Part shown: piece by piece, positions 1 to 9,687 of the stretch | How the letters are laid out: every line of letters starts with the position of its first letter | Position numbering within the stretch: the stretch's first letter is position 1 | Origin: Myxococcaceae bacterium JPH2 | GTDB lineage: Bacteria; Myxococcota; Myxococcia; Myxococcales; Myxococcaceae | NCBI GenBank assembly: GCA_016458225.1 | Contig: JAEMGR010000001.1 | Span: 930,001 to 994,000, forward strand | Length of the DNA: 64,000 bases | Reading direction: 5' to 3' | The notes under the pieces: generated by a model | Seen by the model: only the letters and a program-made list of their open reading frames with translations | What the model was told of the DNA's origin: nothing | Databases searched by the model: none | Position numbers and translations under genes: made by a program

Positions 1-557
1 ACCGACTCCGCCGAGCCGTTGGTCCCCGTCACCGCGTACGAGAGGATGACCCACGAGCCCTCGGGCACGGACTCGGGAATCGACACGTCCAGGGTGCCGC
101 CGCGCTGGAGGGTGAACCCCGACGACGACAGCAGGCGCATGCTCGACATGAGCGCGGTGTTGGCCGCGGTCAGGTTCGCCAGCGCCGTCTGGGCCGTCCA
201 ATACATCGACTTGATGCTGCTGGAGTGGTCCTGGGTATTCCATCCCACGTGGATGGTGCGGCCATTCACGATGGCGCTCCCATTCGGCCCGTGGAAGCCC
301 TGCCAGTGGATCAGCGTGTCGCTCCCCGCCGCGCCCTTGAACGGCGCATTGAAATATCCGTAGTAGGGATGGGTCGTCGACTTCTAGCCATTGAATGTCG
401 ACGTCACCGTCTCCGCCCCCGCCAGGACCACGGCGATGTCATAGGCGGTGGGGCCCGTGTTCTTGATGTCCTTGTTCACGTCATAGGCAAGCGCCGACGA
501 CGCGGCGAACACAAGCACCAGGGACGACGCCAGGAAGCCATTGCGAGCAGAGATCAT
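1..557 (-). pseudogene. Secreted protein gene interrupted by an in-frame amber stop (3' end outside window)
   Basis: Reading from the ATG at 557 gives a clear signal peptide (MISARNGFLASSL..., cleavage near ALA-YD) and a mature region. Codon 58 is TAG (386-384). The same frame then stays open for 127 more codons to the window edge, with coherent composition (aromatic, Gly/Asn-rich, e.g. HPYYGYFNAP and WQGFHGPNG), so one gene has been broken by a point change. I do not recognise the family. The product would be exported. Either the gene is dead, the base call is wrong, or the stop is suppressed; I favour a mutation or base error. No partner gene is visible. Confidence 0.6.
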
Positions 558-709
558 GAGCCACTCCCGAGGGGCTGCCTGAAAGCCGCCGGGCCTCCAG
601 GGTGCCGGCAGGGTATGGCTCGGCGTTCACACTCATAATCGTGGAATTCGGGGAGCGAACACTGCGCGAAAGCCCCCGCAGACCGTGCGGCATGAGAGAG
701 TCTCTCCGC

Positions 710-2509
710 ATGGGAGCTGCTTCGCGAGGCTGGGTTCACCTCCGCTCAACGTGGGCGAGAGCGGGAGGCGTCGTGGCGAGTCTGCTGATGCTGGTGCCGT
801 GGCTCGTGCTCGCGGCGCCCACGGCGCCCACCTCCGCGGAAGTGCTCGTGGGGACCTGGGGCAGCGAGAGGCTCCTCGGTCCCCAGGTTCGAGGCGAACT
901 GACGCTCGTGAGTCATGAAGGCGCATGGCGTGCGCGCATCGCGGGGTTCGACGTCCCCGCGCGCGTGGAGGGCGGGAAGCTCCGCGTCACCCTCCCGGGT
1001 GGACAAGGAGAGCTGAGAGGTCCCGTACCGGAAGCCGGGCAGCGCATCACCAGCCACTGGATCCAACCGCGCGTCCGCATGAGCGGCATGAAGTTCGCCA
1101 CCCCCGTGACGCTGACACCGCTTCAGCCGGGCGTCTGGCGCGGCGAGGTCGCGCCCCTGGAGGATCGCTTCTCGCTGTACCTGGTCGTTCGCAAACAGCA
1201 GGACGACACGGTGGAGGCGTTCCTCCGCAATCCGGAGCGCAACCTCGGCGGCAAGCAGTCCTTCCGCGTCGAGCTCCAGGGCGATGCCGTCCGCCTCAGC
1301 GCCAAGGGCGGCGGCCTCCACCTCGAAGGAACGTATGACGCGAAGTCCGCGCGGCTGTCCCTGCGCCTCCCCGCGATGGAGGAGACCTTTGAGTTCACGC
1401 GGCGCGACCGGGACCAGGCCGTGGGGCTCTACGCGCGCACGCCCGAGACAGGCCCGTATGTGTATCAACCCCCGCTCGCGGAGGACGATGGTTGGGCGAC
1501 GACCTCGCTCGACGCGGCGGGGATGGAGGCCGAGCCCGTTCGACAGCTCGTGCAGCGCATCCTCGACCAGGAGCCGGGCCCTGAGGCCGCGCCCGCCATT
1601 CAAGGACTGCTCATCGCGCGCCACGGGAAACTCGTGGTCGAAGAGTACTTCCAAGGCTTCGACAAGGAGCGCCCGCACGACTTGCGGTCCGCGGCGAAGA
1701 GCTACGCCTCCGTGATGATAGGCATTGCCCTGGACCGGGGCGCGCCCTTCACCGTGGACACCCCAGTGCTCGCGCTGTTCCCCGAGTACAAAGGGAAGGT
1801 GGCGAACCTGGATGCGCGCAAGCGCCGGCTCACCGTCGCGAATGTGATGTCCATGTCCACGGGCCTGGCATGCGACGACGATGACCCGGCCTCGCCGGGG
1901 AACGAGGACCGCCTCGATGACGACGTGCCGGACTGGTACCGCTACACGTTGGACCTGCCCATGGTGGCAGAGCCCGGGAAGCGCGGCGTCTACTGCTCGG
2001 CGAACATCAACCTGCTGGGCGGCATCCTGCGCAACACCACCCGCACGTGGCTCCCGGAGTTCTTCCACCAAGCCATCGCCACGCCGCTCCAGATGCGCGA
2101 CTACCACCTCGACCTGATGCCCGACGGAGAGCAATACCTGGGCGGAGGCATCTTCATGCGCCCGCGCGACGCGCTGAAGCTCGGCCAGCTCTATCTGTCA
2201 GGCGGGATGTGGAACGGGCGGCGCGTCGTGAGCCAGCGTTGGGTGGAGCGCTCCACCGCGCAGCAGTCCACCCTGCCGGATGGCCGAACCTACGGATACG
2301 CCTGGTGGAGACACGCGTTGCGCGTGGGCGACCACACGTACGCCGAATACGAGGCCAGCGGGAATGGAGGACAATTGGTGATGGTGGTCCCCGAGTTGGA
2401 CCTCGTCGTCATGTTCACCGCGGCCAATTACAATCACGTCTCCCTCTGGAGGAAGTTCCGCGAGGAGCTGTTGCCTCGGTACATCCTCGCGGCCGTCAAG
2501 CCCGGGTGA
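710..2509 (+). CDS. Secreted serine hydrolase, beta-lactamase/transpeptidase fold
   Basis: About 599 residues. The ATG at 710 is preferred: a GAGAG-type ribosome site sits 9 bases upstream and the product begins with a basic segment, a hydrophobic run (VVASLLMLVPWLVLAA) and an Ala-rich cleavage region. ATGs at 602 and 692 are alternatives. The N-terminal ~250 residues look like a beta-sheet domain; the C-terminal half is a class C beta-lactamase-like domain. The SxxK motif is SAAK at residues 327-330, the second motif is the YCSANINLLGG stretch, and the third is SGNGG near the end in place of the usual HxG. Likely a periplasmic esterase or D-aminopeptidase; substrate cannot be told. Confidence 0.85.
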   Translation: MGAASRGWVHLRSTWARAGGVVASLLMLVPWLVLAAPTAPTSAEVLVGTWGSERLLGPQVRGELTLVSHEGAWRARIAGFDVPARVEGGKLRVTLPGGQGELRGPVPEAGQRITSHWIQPRVRMSGMKFATPVTLTPLQPGVWRGEVAPLEDRFSLYLVVRKQQDDTVEAFLRNPERNLGGKQSFRVELQGDAVRLSAKGGGLHLEGTYDAKSARLSLRLPAMEETFEFTRRDRDQAVGLYARTPETGPYVYQPPLAEDDGWATTSLDAAGMEAEPVRQLVQRILDQEPGPEAAPAIQGLLIARHGKLVVEEYFQGFDKERPHDLRSAAKSYASVMIGIALDRGAPFTVDTPVLALFPEYKGKVANLDARKRRLTVANVMSMSTGLACDDDDPASPGNEDRLDDDVPDWYRYTLDLPMVAEPGKRGVYCSANINLLGGILRNTTRTWLPEFFHQAIATPLQMRDYHLDLMPDGEQYLGGGIFMRPRDALKLGQLYLSGGMWNGRRVVSQRWVERSTAQQSTLPDGRTYGYAWWRHALRVGDHTYAEYEASGNGGQLVMVVPELDLVVMFTAANYNHVSLWRKFREELLPRYILAAVKPG

Positions 2510-2585
2510 GCCTGAAGAGTCCCCACGACACCCGGGACGCACGCGTCTGCCCAGGCGGCCACGAAGCGCGATGGCTGCGCCCCGG

Positions 2586-3134
2586 TCACAAGAAGGGCGC
2601 TGCGCACTCGGCCCACTGCGTTCCGGGCGGCAGGAAGGCGCGTGCTGCATCGCCGCGCGTCAGCCACCAGCCTCCACCGCGCAGCTCACGCTCGAGTTGA
2701 CCGGGGCCCCAGGACGCATGCCCCGTGAAGCGCAGCACCGCGCTTCCCTGCGGCGTCCCCTCCCCTTCCTCCCAGCGCAGCCCCGCGAGCCCTTCGCCTG
2801 AGCCCACCCGAGTCAGGGTGAACCGCCGCTCCGGCTGCACGGGACCGCCCCAACGCGCCACGCCGTCCGGCAAGGGCCCCTCCCCCGGCGTGCGCGGGCG
2901 ATTGAGCACGAGCCCCCACGCCCCTTCAGCGCCCGCCTCGAGCAGCAACACCACCGTCCCATCGAAGTTGCGATCCACCGCGCCCGGTCTCGCCACCAGC
3001 AGGAGCCCCGGCGCGGGCTCGCGTGTCGAGAGCCCCGCGTCACGCAGTCCGTCACGCCAACGCGGGAGGGCACCGAGCAGCACGACGCCCACCAGCGACA
3101 ACAGCCACAGCTTCCCGCGCGCACGGACCTCCAT
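2586..3134 (-). CDS. YqgE/AlgH family protein (UPF0301)
   Basis: About 182 residues from the ATG at 3134; a GTG at 3158 would add eight. The hallmark stretches are present: RNFDGTVVLLLE, GAWGLVLNRP, then GHASWGPGQLERELRGGGWW in the C-terminal half. Family members are small cytoplasmic proteins of uncertain biochemical role. This copy begins with a hydrophobic segment (LWLLSLVGVVLLGALP), so it may be membrane-anchored or exported, which is not usual. It converges on the serine hydrolase gene and diverges from the LysM gene. Confidence 0.85.
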   Translation of the reverse strand: MEVRARGKLWLLSLVGVVLLGALPRWRDGLRDAGLSTREPAPGLLLVARPGAVDRNFDGTVVLLLEAGAEGAWGLVLNRPRTPGEGPLPDGVARWGGPVQPERRFTLTRVGSGEGLAGLRWEEGEGTPQGSAVLRFTGHASWGPGQLERELRGGGWWLTRGDAARAFLPPGTQWAECAAPFL

Positions 3135-3294
3135 GCCCGCGACTGTAACGCGAGCCACGCACCTGCCGGGTCACTCCCGTCTCACGCCTGTGATTGCGCC
3201 CCCACCCCAGCCCGTTTCGCCCGCCGCCAGTCTCACAGTCTCGCTGTATTTCTGTGTACACTGCGGGTGCAGCGCCACGCCAGGACGGGGGACC

Positions 3295-3948
3295 ATGCCG
3301 CGCAAGCACACGGTGAAGGCGGGAGAGCACTTGATGCGCATCGCTCGGAAGTACGGCCTGCCCGACTGGAAGGCCCTCTACGACGCGCCCGAGAACGCCG
3401 CCTTCAAGCAGCGCCGGCCCAACCCCTTCGTCATCCTGCCCGGGGACACGCTGCACATCCCCGACGCCGCACCGGCCGAGGTCAAGGCCGGCACGGGCAA
3501 GCAACACACCTTCACGCTGAAGAAGGCGCAGACCACCCTCAAGCTCCAGCTCCACGATGACGGCCCCGACGCCCGTCCCCTGGCGCGCGCGCGCTATCAC
3601 CTCGACATCGAGGGAGCGCAGCCCGTGGAGGGCCAGACCGATGGCGAGGGCTGGCTGGAGACGCCCGTCCCCGTGGACGCCGAGGAGGCCACCCTCACCG
3701 TGTGGCTCACCGAGCAGGAGTCGATGGAGTGGACGCTGGAGCTGAGCCACCTGACGCCCTCCGATGACGTCGCGGGCGCGCGGGCGCGGCTCAACAACCT
3801 GGGCTTCGACAGCGGAGACCCCAGCGCCGCGGAGGATCCACTCACGGAGCAGATGCTGCGCGCCTTCCAACAGGCCCATGGCCTGGAGGAACAGGAAGCG
3901 CTCGGCCCCCAGACGCGCGCCCGGCTGGAGCGCGAGCACGGCTGCTGA
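3295..3948 (+). CDS. LysM and peptidoglycan-binding domain protein
   Basis: 217 residues from the ATG at 3295, preceded by a G-rich ribosome site. Residues 1-55 form a LysM-type module (HTVKAGEHLMRIARKYGL... ILPGDTLHIP); the centre is a beta-rich spacer; residues ~155-213 match a PG_binding_1 helix bundle (ARLNNLGFDSGD... TEQMLRAFQQAHGL). There is no signal peptide, so despite its wall-binding domains it is not exported by Sec. The alpha/beta hydrolase gene follows 14 bases downstream, almost surely on the same transcript. Inference: a carrier or accessory protein for a contact-dependent (type VI-like) lipase effector. Confidence 0.8.
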   Translation: MPRKHTVKAGEHLMRIARKYGLPDWKALYDAPENAAFKQRRPNPFVILPGDTLHIPDAAPAEVKAGTGKQHTFTLKKAQTTLKLQLHDDGPDARPLARARYHLDIEGAQPVEGQTDGEGWLETPVPVDAEEATLTVWLTEQESMEWTLELSHLTPSDDVAGARARLNNLGFDSGDPSAAEDPLTEQMLRAFQQAHGLEEQEALGPQTRARLEREHGC

Positions 3949-3962
3949 ACCCCTTTTCGAGA

Positions 3963-5756
3963 ATGCCCATGGCGCCCACTACCTCCCAGCCCCCTGACTC
4001 CGAGTCCAAGCAGAAGGTGCGCGTCGCACTCAACAGCGCGAACAAGCTCGTCGTCCGCGACGTGCCCAACATCATCGTGCTGGTGGGCGGCACCGTCGAC
4101 CCCGGCAACATGGACACCGCCGCGCGCTCGGCCAGCTTCCATGACCCGAAGCTCGCGACCAGCGCCCACGACCCCAACTGGTACTGGCAGGACAACCGTC
4201 CCTTCCGCGCGGCGCTCGATGCCCTGCGCAAGGACTACACGAACCTGCACCTCTTCACGATGCATGGGTGGAGCGGGGACAACAACCCAGACAACCGGAC
4301 CATCGCGGGCAAGTACCTGGCGGATCGCCTCTGCGGCGGCGGCGGTGAGAAGCCATACTACGCGGCCTTCCTCAACCGCGAGGTCTCCATCCATCTCATC
4401 GGTCACTCGCACGGCGGCAATGTCATCAACGCCTTCACCGAGCGGGCCGCCACGTCGAAGGAGTGGCCGAAGAAGTGGAAGATTCGCAGCATCACCTATC
4501 TGTCCACGCCCTTCTTCACGAAGATGCATCAGGTGAAGACGGGCGCGTTCAGCGACGCGTGCCACATCACCAACGTCTTCTGCAAATACGACCTCACCCA
4601 GCGCGTCGTCGCGGACTTCTCGCTCATGCCGTTGCACGACGTCCTTCGCCAGAAGGGCAACTCGGACGCGCTCATGAAGGAAGTGCACGCGCTCCACTTC
4701 GACACGGCCAAGCTGACGGCCGCGCTGCAGTCCACTCGGGTCGTGGACAAGGATGACCGGACCTGGCACATCGACCTGCACCTGCTGATGGACAAGGTGA
4801 AGGCGGAACATCTCTATGATGAGTCCCTTGCCGCGATCGCCCAGCTCCGCAAGGTGTTCGACGCGGTGAAGGGACTGCTGCGCCAGTTCAACACGCCCCT
4901 GCAGTTCCCCGTCGCCACGGAGCTGAAGGGCAAGCTCACCCATGAGCGCAAGGTGCTGAGCGACTCGCTCCTGGCGCGCTTCCTCGCGGAGCTGAAGACC
5001 GTGGAGAAGGGCATCGACCCCACGGAGAAGGCGCTCCGCGCCCGGCGCAAGAAGGGCGAGTACCCCGTGGGCGGCCTCTTCGATGACCTGCACCTCACCG
5101 ACTTCCTGCAGCCGCTCGTGCGGCTCATCGGGGTGGACCGGAAGACCTTGAACGGTCCGCTGTGGGCGCTCATCGGCTCGATGCTCGAGGAGCAGGTCGC
5201 GGAGTTCGACAACACGGTCACCTCTCCCGCCGCGCAGCTCAAGGCCACCAAGTTCGCCACGGCCATCACCCAGGTGGATGTCACCAAGGAGGATGCGTAC
5301 AGCCACCGGCACAAGGACGTCGAGTTCGGCCGGTTCATCTCGCGGCTGGAGGGAATCGAGAAGCGCTACGCCGTGGCACCCGCGCTGCGCAATCCTCGCG
5401 ACCTGCGCGACCTGCTCTTCACCTTGCTCGCGCAGGTGGAGCCGCTGCGGCTGCTCGTGCAGAAGTGGGCCTCGGCCGCGGACTGGGCCTCCTCGCTGGC
5501 CAGCTATGCGAGCAAGACGAAGTCCCCCGGCCTGCGCATCATCATCGACCTGGTGAACCACCTGGAGAGCTACTTCGTCATCGTCAGCGAGCGGAGCGCG
5601 GGCGGGATCCAGGTGGATCAACCAAAGGTCGATCCACCCTATGGGAGCCTGGACTACTTGATGCGGGTGTCCCACTCCGTCAGCCGACAGGACCTCTACC
5701 CGCCCGTGAAGGAGGCCTTGAAGAAGCAACTCGACACGCGCCTGAAGCGCGGCTGA
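3963..5756 (+). CDS. Large alpha/beta hydrolase, probable lipase-type effector
   Basis: 597 residues (an ATG at 3969 is an alternative start). The N-terminal ~230 residues are an alpha/beta hydrolase core: a beta strand IIVLVGGT near residue 37, TMHGWSGD near 99, and the nucleophile elbow GHSHGG with Ser149. The C-terminal ~350 residues are helical, without a domain I recognise. There is no signal peptide. Together with the LysM/PG-binding gene directly upstream this resembles antibacterial phospholipase effectors of type VI systems; no structural type VI gene or obvious immunity gene is in the window, so the role is inferred. Confidence 0.7.
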   Translation: MPMAPTTSQPPDSESKQKVRVALNSANKLVVRDVPNIIVLVGGTVDPGNMDTAARSASFHDPKLATSAHDPNWYWQDNRPFRAALDALRKDYTNLHLFTMHGWSGDNNPDNRTIAGKYLADRLCGGGGEKPYYAAFLNREVSIHLIGHSHGGNVINAFTERAATSKEWPKKWKIRSITYLSTPFFTKMHQVKTGAFSDACHITNVFCKYDLTQRVVADFSLMPLHDVLRQKGNSDALMKEVHALHFDTAKLTAALQSTRVVDKDDRTWHIDLHLLMDKVKAEHLYDESLAAIAQLRKVFDAVKGLLRQFNTPLQFPVATELKGKLTHERKVLSDSLLARFLAELKTVEKGIDPTEKALRARRKKGEYPVGGLFDDLHLTDFLQPLVRLIGVDRKTLNGPLWALIGSMLEEQVAEFDNTVTSPAAQLKATKFATAITQVDVTKEDAYSHRHKDVEFGRFISRLEGIEKRYAVAPALRNPRDLRDLLFTLLAQVEPLRLLVQKWASAADWASSLASYASKTKSPGLRIIIDLVNHLESYFVIVSERSAGGIQVDQPKVDPPYGSLDYLMRVSHSVSRQDLYPPVKEALKKQLDTRLKRG

Positions 5757-5786
5757 GGCTCTCGTCCACTGGGGCCTTGTCCGGGT

Positions 5787-5802
5787 GAGCGCCGAGGCGC
5801 TC
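5787..5802. terminator. Hairpin downstream of the LysM-hydrolase pair
   Basis: GAGCGC and GCGCTC form a 6-bp stem around a 4-base loop, 30 bases after the hydrolase stop. There is no T tract, so termination is only a suggestion. Confidence 0.3.
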
Positions 5803-5875
5803 GAATCCTCGTGTGCCGGTGGGCCCTCCAGCACATCCTGGAGGACACCACCTTCCATTCAGGAGGATTCACCGC

Positions 5876-6754
5876 ATGACTGGCACCGCGACTCGCCCCG
5901 CTGAGCAGAGTGGCACCTTCAAGCTGGGCGGAGACCTTCCCATCCATCGTCTGGGTTATGGCGCCATGCAGCTCACCGGCCCGGGCATCTGGGGTCCGCC
6001 CAAGGACCGAGCCGAGGCCGTGCGCGTGCTGCGCCGCTCCCTGGAGCTGGGCGTGGACTTCATCGACACCGCGGACTCCTACGGTCCCTATGTCAGCGAG
6101 GAAATCATTGCGGAGGCGCTCCACCCCTACGCGCCAGGCGTCGTCATCGCGACCAAGGCGGGGCTGGTGCGCACGGGGCCCAATCAGTGGTTCCCGGTGG
6201 GCGCACCCAAGTACCTGCGTCAGGAATTGGAGATGTCCCTGCGCCGGCTGAAGCGGGAGCGCATCGACCTCTATCAATTGCATCGCATCGACCCGAAGGT
6301 CCCCATGGAGGAGTCCCTGGGCGAGCTGAAGGCCCTCCAGAAGGAGGGGAAGATTCGCCACATCGGGCTCTCCGAGGTGTCGGTGGAGGAGATTCAGCGC
6401 GCTCGCAAGGTGGTGGACATCGTGTCGGTGCAGAACCGCTACAACCTCACCGACCGCGTGCACGAGACAGTGCTCGACTACTGCGAGAAGGAGAACCTGG
6501 GTTTCATCCCTTGGTTCCCGCTCGCGACGGGTGGGCTGGCCAAGCCGGGGAGCACGCTGGACTCGGTTGCTCGCAAGCACAACGCCACCCCGGCGCAGAT
6601 TGCGCTCGCGTGGCTCCTGGCGCGCTCGCCGGTGATGCTGCCCATTCCTGGCACCTCGTCCGTGAAGCACCTGGAGGAGAACCTTCAGGGCGCCACGCTG
6701 AAGCTGAACCAGGACGAGCTGGCCGCGGTGGATGCCCAGGCCCGCGCTGGCTGA
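5876..6754 (+). CDS. Aldo/keto reductase
   Basis: 292 residues. The ATG at 5876 is fixed by a strong AGGAGG at 5861-5866, 9 bases upstream. This is an NADPH-dependent aldo/keto reductase barrel with the catalytic tetrad visible: Asp64 and Tyr69 (FIDTADSYG), Lys94 (VVIATKAG) and His136 (DLYQLHRID). The C-terminal [14 protein letters not shown] segment is the usual cofactor-phosphate binding loop. The start [20 protein letters not shown] is typical of the YajO/PdxI-like oxidoreductases. It stands alone and converges on the next gene. Substrate unknown. Confidence 0.9.
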   Translation: MTGTATRPAEQSGTFKLGGDLPIHRLGYGAMQLTGPGIWGPPKDRAEAVRVLRRSLELGVDFIDTADSYGPYVSEEIIAEALHPYAPGVVIATKAGLVRTGPNQWFPVGAPKYLRQELEMSLRRLKRERIDLYQLHRIDPKVPMEESLGELKALQKEGKIRHIGLSEVSVEEIQRARKVVDIVSVQNRYNLTDRVHETVLDYCEKENLGFIPWFPLATGGLAKPGSTLDSVARKHNATPAQIALAWLLARSPVMLPIPGTSSVKHLEENLQGATLKLNQDELAAVDAQARAG

Positions 6755-6797
6755 GTCGCGCGCTCCAGCCCGCTTCGCGGTCGTAGACGACGGGCGT

Positions 6798-8279
6798 TCA
6801 CTCGACGGTGAACGCCTCCTGCGGCAGCGGCTCGACGCACGAGGTATCCAGCTCGCCGTCCGGCTGATCCAGGAAGGCCACGGCCATCTGATGCATGCAC
6901 GGCTCATATTCGAGCATGCCGTGGCCGCGGCCCGGGAACACGACGTGCTTCGCGCGCGGAAGGTCTCCGAGCAGCGCCTGCGCGTTCGCGACCGGCGTCC
7001 GTGAATCGAACTGCCCCACGGTGATGAGCGCGGGCAGCGCGCTCCGGACCGGCTCTCCCGCATGCGGCTCCGGCGGTTGACCCGCCGTCCACGTCGGGCA
7101 GGCATGACGGTCGGCATGAGCGGAATAGAAGGCATCGATGCGCCGGAGCCGGTCCGGCCAGCCCTCCCCCAGGAGGGGCAGCGCCCGGGTGTCGATGGGA
7201 TGCCCACCCTCGTCCCGGCACATGACGGACAGGTGCATGCCCCGCGCATTCGGGTGGAAGTCGAGCGAGATGTAGATGGGCAAGAGGGTCGCCGCGGTGG
7301 AGAGGTCGCCGCGCGCGATCAGGTCCATGAAACGCGGGAGGTCGCGGTACACGTCTCCGCCGAGGGACCTCCCCATCATGATCAACACGTCATGACCGGT
7401 GATGCGATGGTCGCCGAGTTGCACGGGGGCATCCTCGAGCGCGAGGAGGGCGTTGGCGAAGCGGGTGCGCAGGTCCGGGTACGCTTTCGCGCACGAAGGC
7501 TGCCGGCCACAGGCCGCGATCACTTCCGTGAGGACCTCCAGCGTATTGGCCTCGTAGAACGTGGGCGCCTGCACGGGGGCTGGCGAGTCGAGCACGACGG
7601 CGCGGATGCCCTCTGGAGCGTCCCGCATCGAAACGAGCGCCAGGCGCGAGCCATACGATGAACCCACGATGTTCCACTTCGAGAAGCCACGCTCACGCCC
7701 CAGGAGGATGCGGAGCTCCTCCATGTCCCGCGCGTTGTGCGTGCTGTCGTAGCCCGCGAGGTCCGCGCCGGACGCGGTCACCCGGTCGTGGCACGCGGTC
7801 ACCGCCGCCAGCATCTCGTCCATCGTCTTGAATCCCGCCCCTCCGGCGACGTCGCGAGCGAGTTCGGGGCAGTCGAGATCCTCGGGCGTCGTATTTCGCG
7901 AACCGCGCTGGTTGAGGACGACCACGTCTCGCTCCTGCCGCAAGGAGAACTCGGGGAGATGGGGGATGCTGGCGACGACCTCCAGCGCGCTCGGACCGGG
8001 TCCACCGGAATAGAGCGCGATGGGGTCTGGCTTTGGCTCCGCGGTCCGGGCGGGAAGGATGACGAACGGCAGGCCGATGCTGCGGCTGTTCGCCTTCGCC
8101 CGGTTCTCCGGCACCGAGAGCGTGCCGCAGATGGCGGATGCGTCGGGAATCGAGACCGCGCAGGGGCCGAAGGTCAATCGCGTGCGCGAATCGACGCCCC
8201 GCTCACCGCAAGCGGGAGCGACCAGGATGGACGAGCAGAGGAGCAGCAGCGTGAGATTGTGGCCGCGAGCCAAGGGCAT
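6798..8279 (-). CDS. Lipoprotein alpha/beta hydrolase, tripeptidyl aminopeptidase-like
   Basis: 493 residues from the ATG at 8279; the frame is open further upstream but there it is antisense to the kinase gene. An N-terminal hydrophobic segment ends in a lipobox-like APAC (Cys24). The fold is the S33/TAP type: SGGPGPSA oxyanion region at 91-98, nucleophile GSSYG with Ser208, and a C-terminal TAP-like cap ending in the Asp (QFDSRTP) and His (GRGHGM) regions. Paired Cys residues suggest disulfides in the periplasm. It lies 58 bases downstream of the sensor kinase gene on the same strand and could be read through from that operon. Confidence 0.85.
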   Translation of the reverse strand: MPLARGHNLTLLLLCSSILVAPACGERGVDSRTRLTFGPCAVSIPDASAICGTLSVPENRAKANSRSIGLPFVILPARTAEPKPDPIALYSGGPGPSALEVVASIPHLPEFSLRQERDVVVLNQRGSRNTTPEDLDCPELARDVAGGAGFKTMDEMLAAVTACHDRVTASGADLAGYDSTHNARDMEELRILLGRERGFSKWNIVGSSYGSRLALVSMRDAPEGIRAVVLDSPAPVQAPTFYEANTLEVLTEVIAACGRQPSCAKAYPDLRTRFANALLALEDAPVQLGDHRITGHDVLIMMGRSLGGDVYRDLPRFMDLIARGDLSTAATLLPIYISLDFHPNARGMHLSVMCRDEGGHPIDTRALPLLGEGWPDRLRRIDAFYSAHADRHACPTWTAGQPPEPHAGEPVRSALPALITVGQFDSRTPVANAQALLGDLPRAKHVVFPGRGHGMLEYEPCMHQMAVAFLDQPDGELDTSCVEPLPQEAFTVE

Positions 8280-8337
8280 CTCCAAGGTCAGGAACGCCGC
8301 GAGTCCGCGACGTCCCAACAGAGATGCCGGATGCGCT

Positions 8338-9687
8338 TTAGGAATTGATGAAGCGCGCCCCGGGAAAGCGCAGGGTGATTCCGAGCCCCCGCGCCTCGAG
8401 CCCCTCGTGGACGGTGAGGGTGGCGCCCTGCAATTGCGCAATCCGTGCCACGAGCGACAGCCCGATGCCGGTGCCGCGCCGCGCATTGCCACGGACCCGA
8501 TAGAAGCGCTCGAAGATTCTCCCCCGCTCGTCAGCGGGGACTCCGGGCCCGTCATCGCGAATCCCGAGCAGGACCGCACGGCAGTCATCGACGGGATGAC
8601 ATGCGATGTGAATCCGTCCGTGCCCCCCGGAGTATCGGAGGGCGTTGTCGAGGAGGTTGCGGATGAGCACCCCCAGCGCGTCGACGTGTCCGTCAATGAG
8701 CGCCGGTTCGAGGTCGAGCGTGAGCGTCTGCCGATTCTCCTCCACGAGGACTTCGACATCTCGCGCCACGACGCGCACCAGCATCGAGAGGTCGACCCGC
8801 TCACGCGCCGAGGCCTCGTGCAAGGCGCCGAGTCGGGAGGAGTCGAGGAGCTGTTCCGCCAGCCGGGCGCTGCGTGCCACGCCCGCGTCGAGTTCACGCA
8901 GGGCGGCCTTCCGCGCGTTGGCATCCTCCGCCTTCAGCGCGACCTGGGCCTGCAAGGTGAGCGCGGCCAACGGGGTACGCAGCTCGTGGGCCGCGTCGGC
9001 GAGGAATCGCCGCTCGGCCTCCAACGAATGTTCGAGCCGCTTCAGCAGCGCGTTGAATGCGTCGACCAACGGGCGCACTTCGCCCGGAAGGTCCGCGCTC
9101 GGAACCGGCCGGGTGTCGAGTGGCGCTCTTCGCGAGAGCGACTCATGCAACGCGCCCACCGGGCGCAGTGACCAACGCACCACGGCCCACGTGGCGCACG
9201 TCCAGGCAGCGAGGACCACGAGCGAGAGCAGGAACCCCGTCCGGGAGAGCATGCGGAGGTCATGCTCCACGCCAGGGTGGAGCCGACCGACCTGGACCTG
9301 CAGCCCGCGCGTCCCGTCGGAGAGCGCATACGTCCACCAGACCTCGTCACCGATGCGGCTGCGCCCGCCCCCCTCCAAGAGGTCGGACTTGAGCGCGACC
9401 GTAGGAGCACCCGCGGACCGCAGGACGAGGTGTCCGTGGGACCACACCTGATACTCGCCGAGGAACCAGCGCGGGAGTTCAATGTTCGCGCGCTCGACCC
9501 GGATGCCAGCGTCGACGCTCCGTTGAACGCGCGCGAGGACCTGCTGTGCCGCCTCGCGCGGCGGAAACTCGTCCCACATCGCTTCACCGCGCCACACTTG
9601 ATGGAAGACGAGAGCGGCGCCCGCGCACCAGAGGCCGAGGACCATCCCCAGCATCGCGGCGAGCATCCTCAGCCGGAGCGACTTCAC
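8338..9687 (-). CDS. Sensor histidine kinase, QseC-like
   Basis: 449 residues. Two membrane helices (about 8-30 and 152-172) flank a periplasmic sensor region of ~120 residues, followed by a HAMP-like linker, the phosphoacceptor box FLADAAHELRTPLA (His234), the N box NLLDNALRYS (~344-353), and DDGPGVP and GTGIGLSL nucleotide-binding motifs. The start codon overlaps the stop of the response regulator gene by four bases (ATGA), so the two are translationally coupled. The arrangement and DAAHELRTPL box match the QseC/PmrB group; the signal is unknown. Confidence 0.93.
   Translation of the reverse strand: MKSLRLRMLAAMLGMVLGLWCAGAALVFHQVWRGEAMWDEFPPREAAQQVLARVQRSVDAGIRVERANIELPRWFLGEYQVWSHGHLVLRSAGAPTVALKSDLLEGGGRSRIGDEVWWTYALSDGTRGLQVQVGRLHPGVEHDLRMLSRTGFLLSLVVLAAWTCATWAVVRWSLRPVGALHESLSRRAPLDTRPVPSADLPGEVRPLVDAFNALLKRLEHSLEAERRFLADAAHELRTPLAALTLQAQVALKAEDANARKAALRELDAGVARSARLAEQLLDSSRLGALHEASARERVDLSMLVRVVARDVEVLVEENRQTLTLDLEPALIDGHVDALGVLIRNLLDNALRYSGGHGRIHIACHPVDDCRAVLLGIRDDGPGVPADERGRIFERFYRVRGNARRGTGIGLSLVARIAQLQGATLTVHEGLEARGLGITLRFPGARFINS

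Noticed and set aside
5787-5830. tRNA-like T-loop (GCTCGAATCC) near 5800
   Set aside because: No matching acceptor stem, anticodon arm or CCA region; the hairpin GAGCGC/GCGCTC explains the complementarity.
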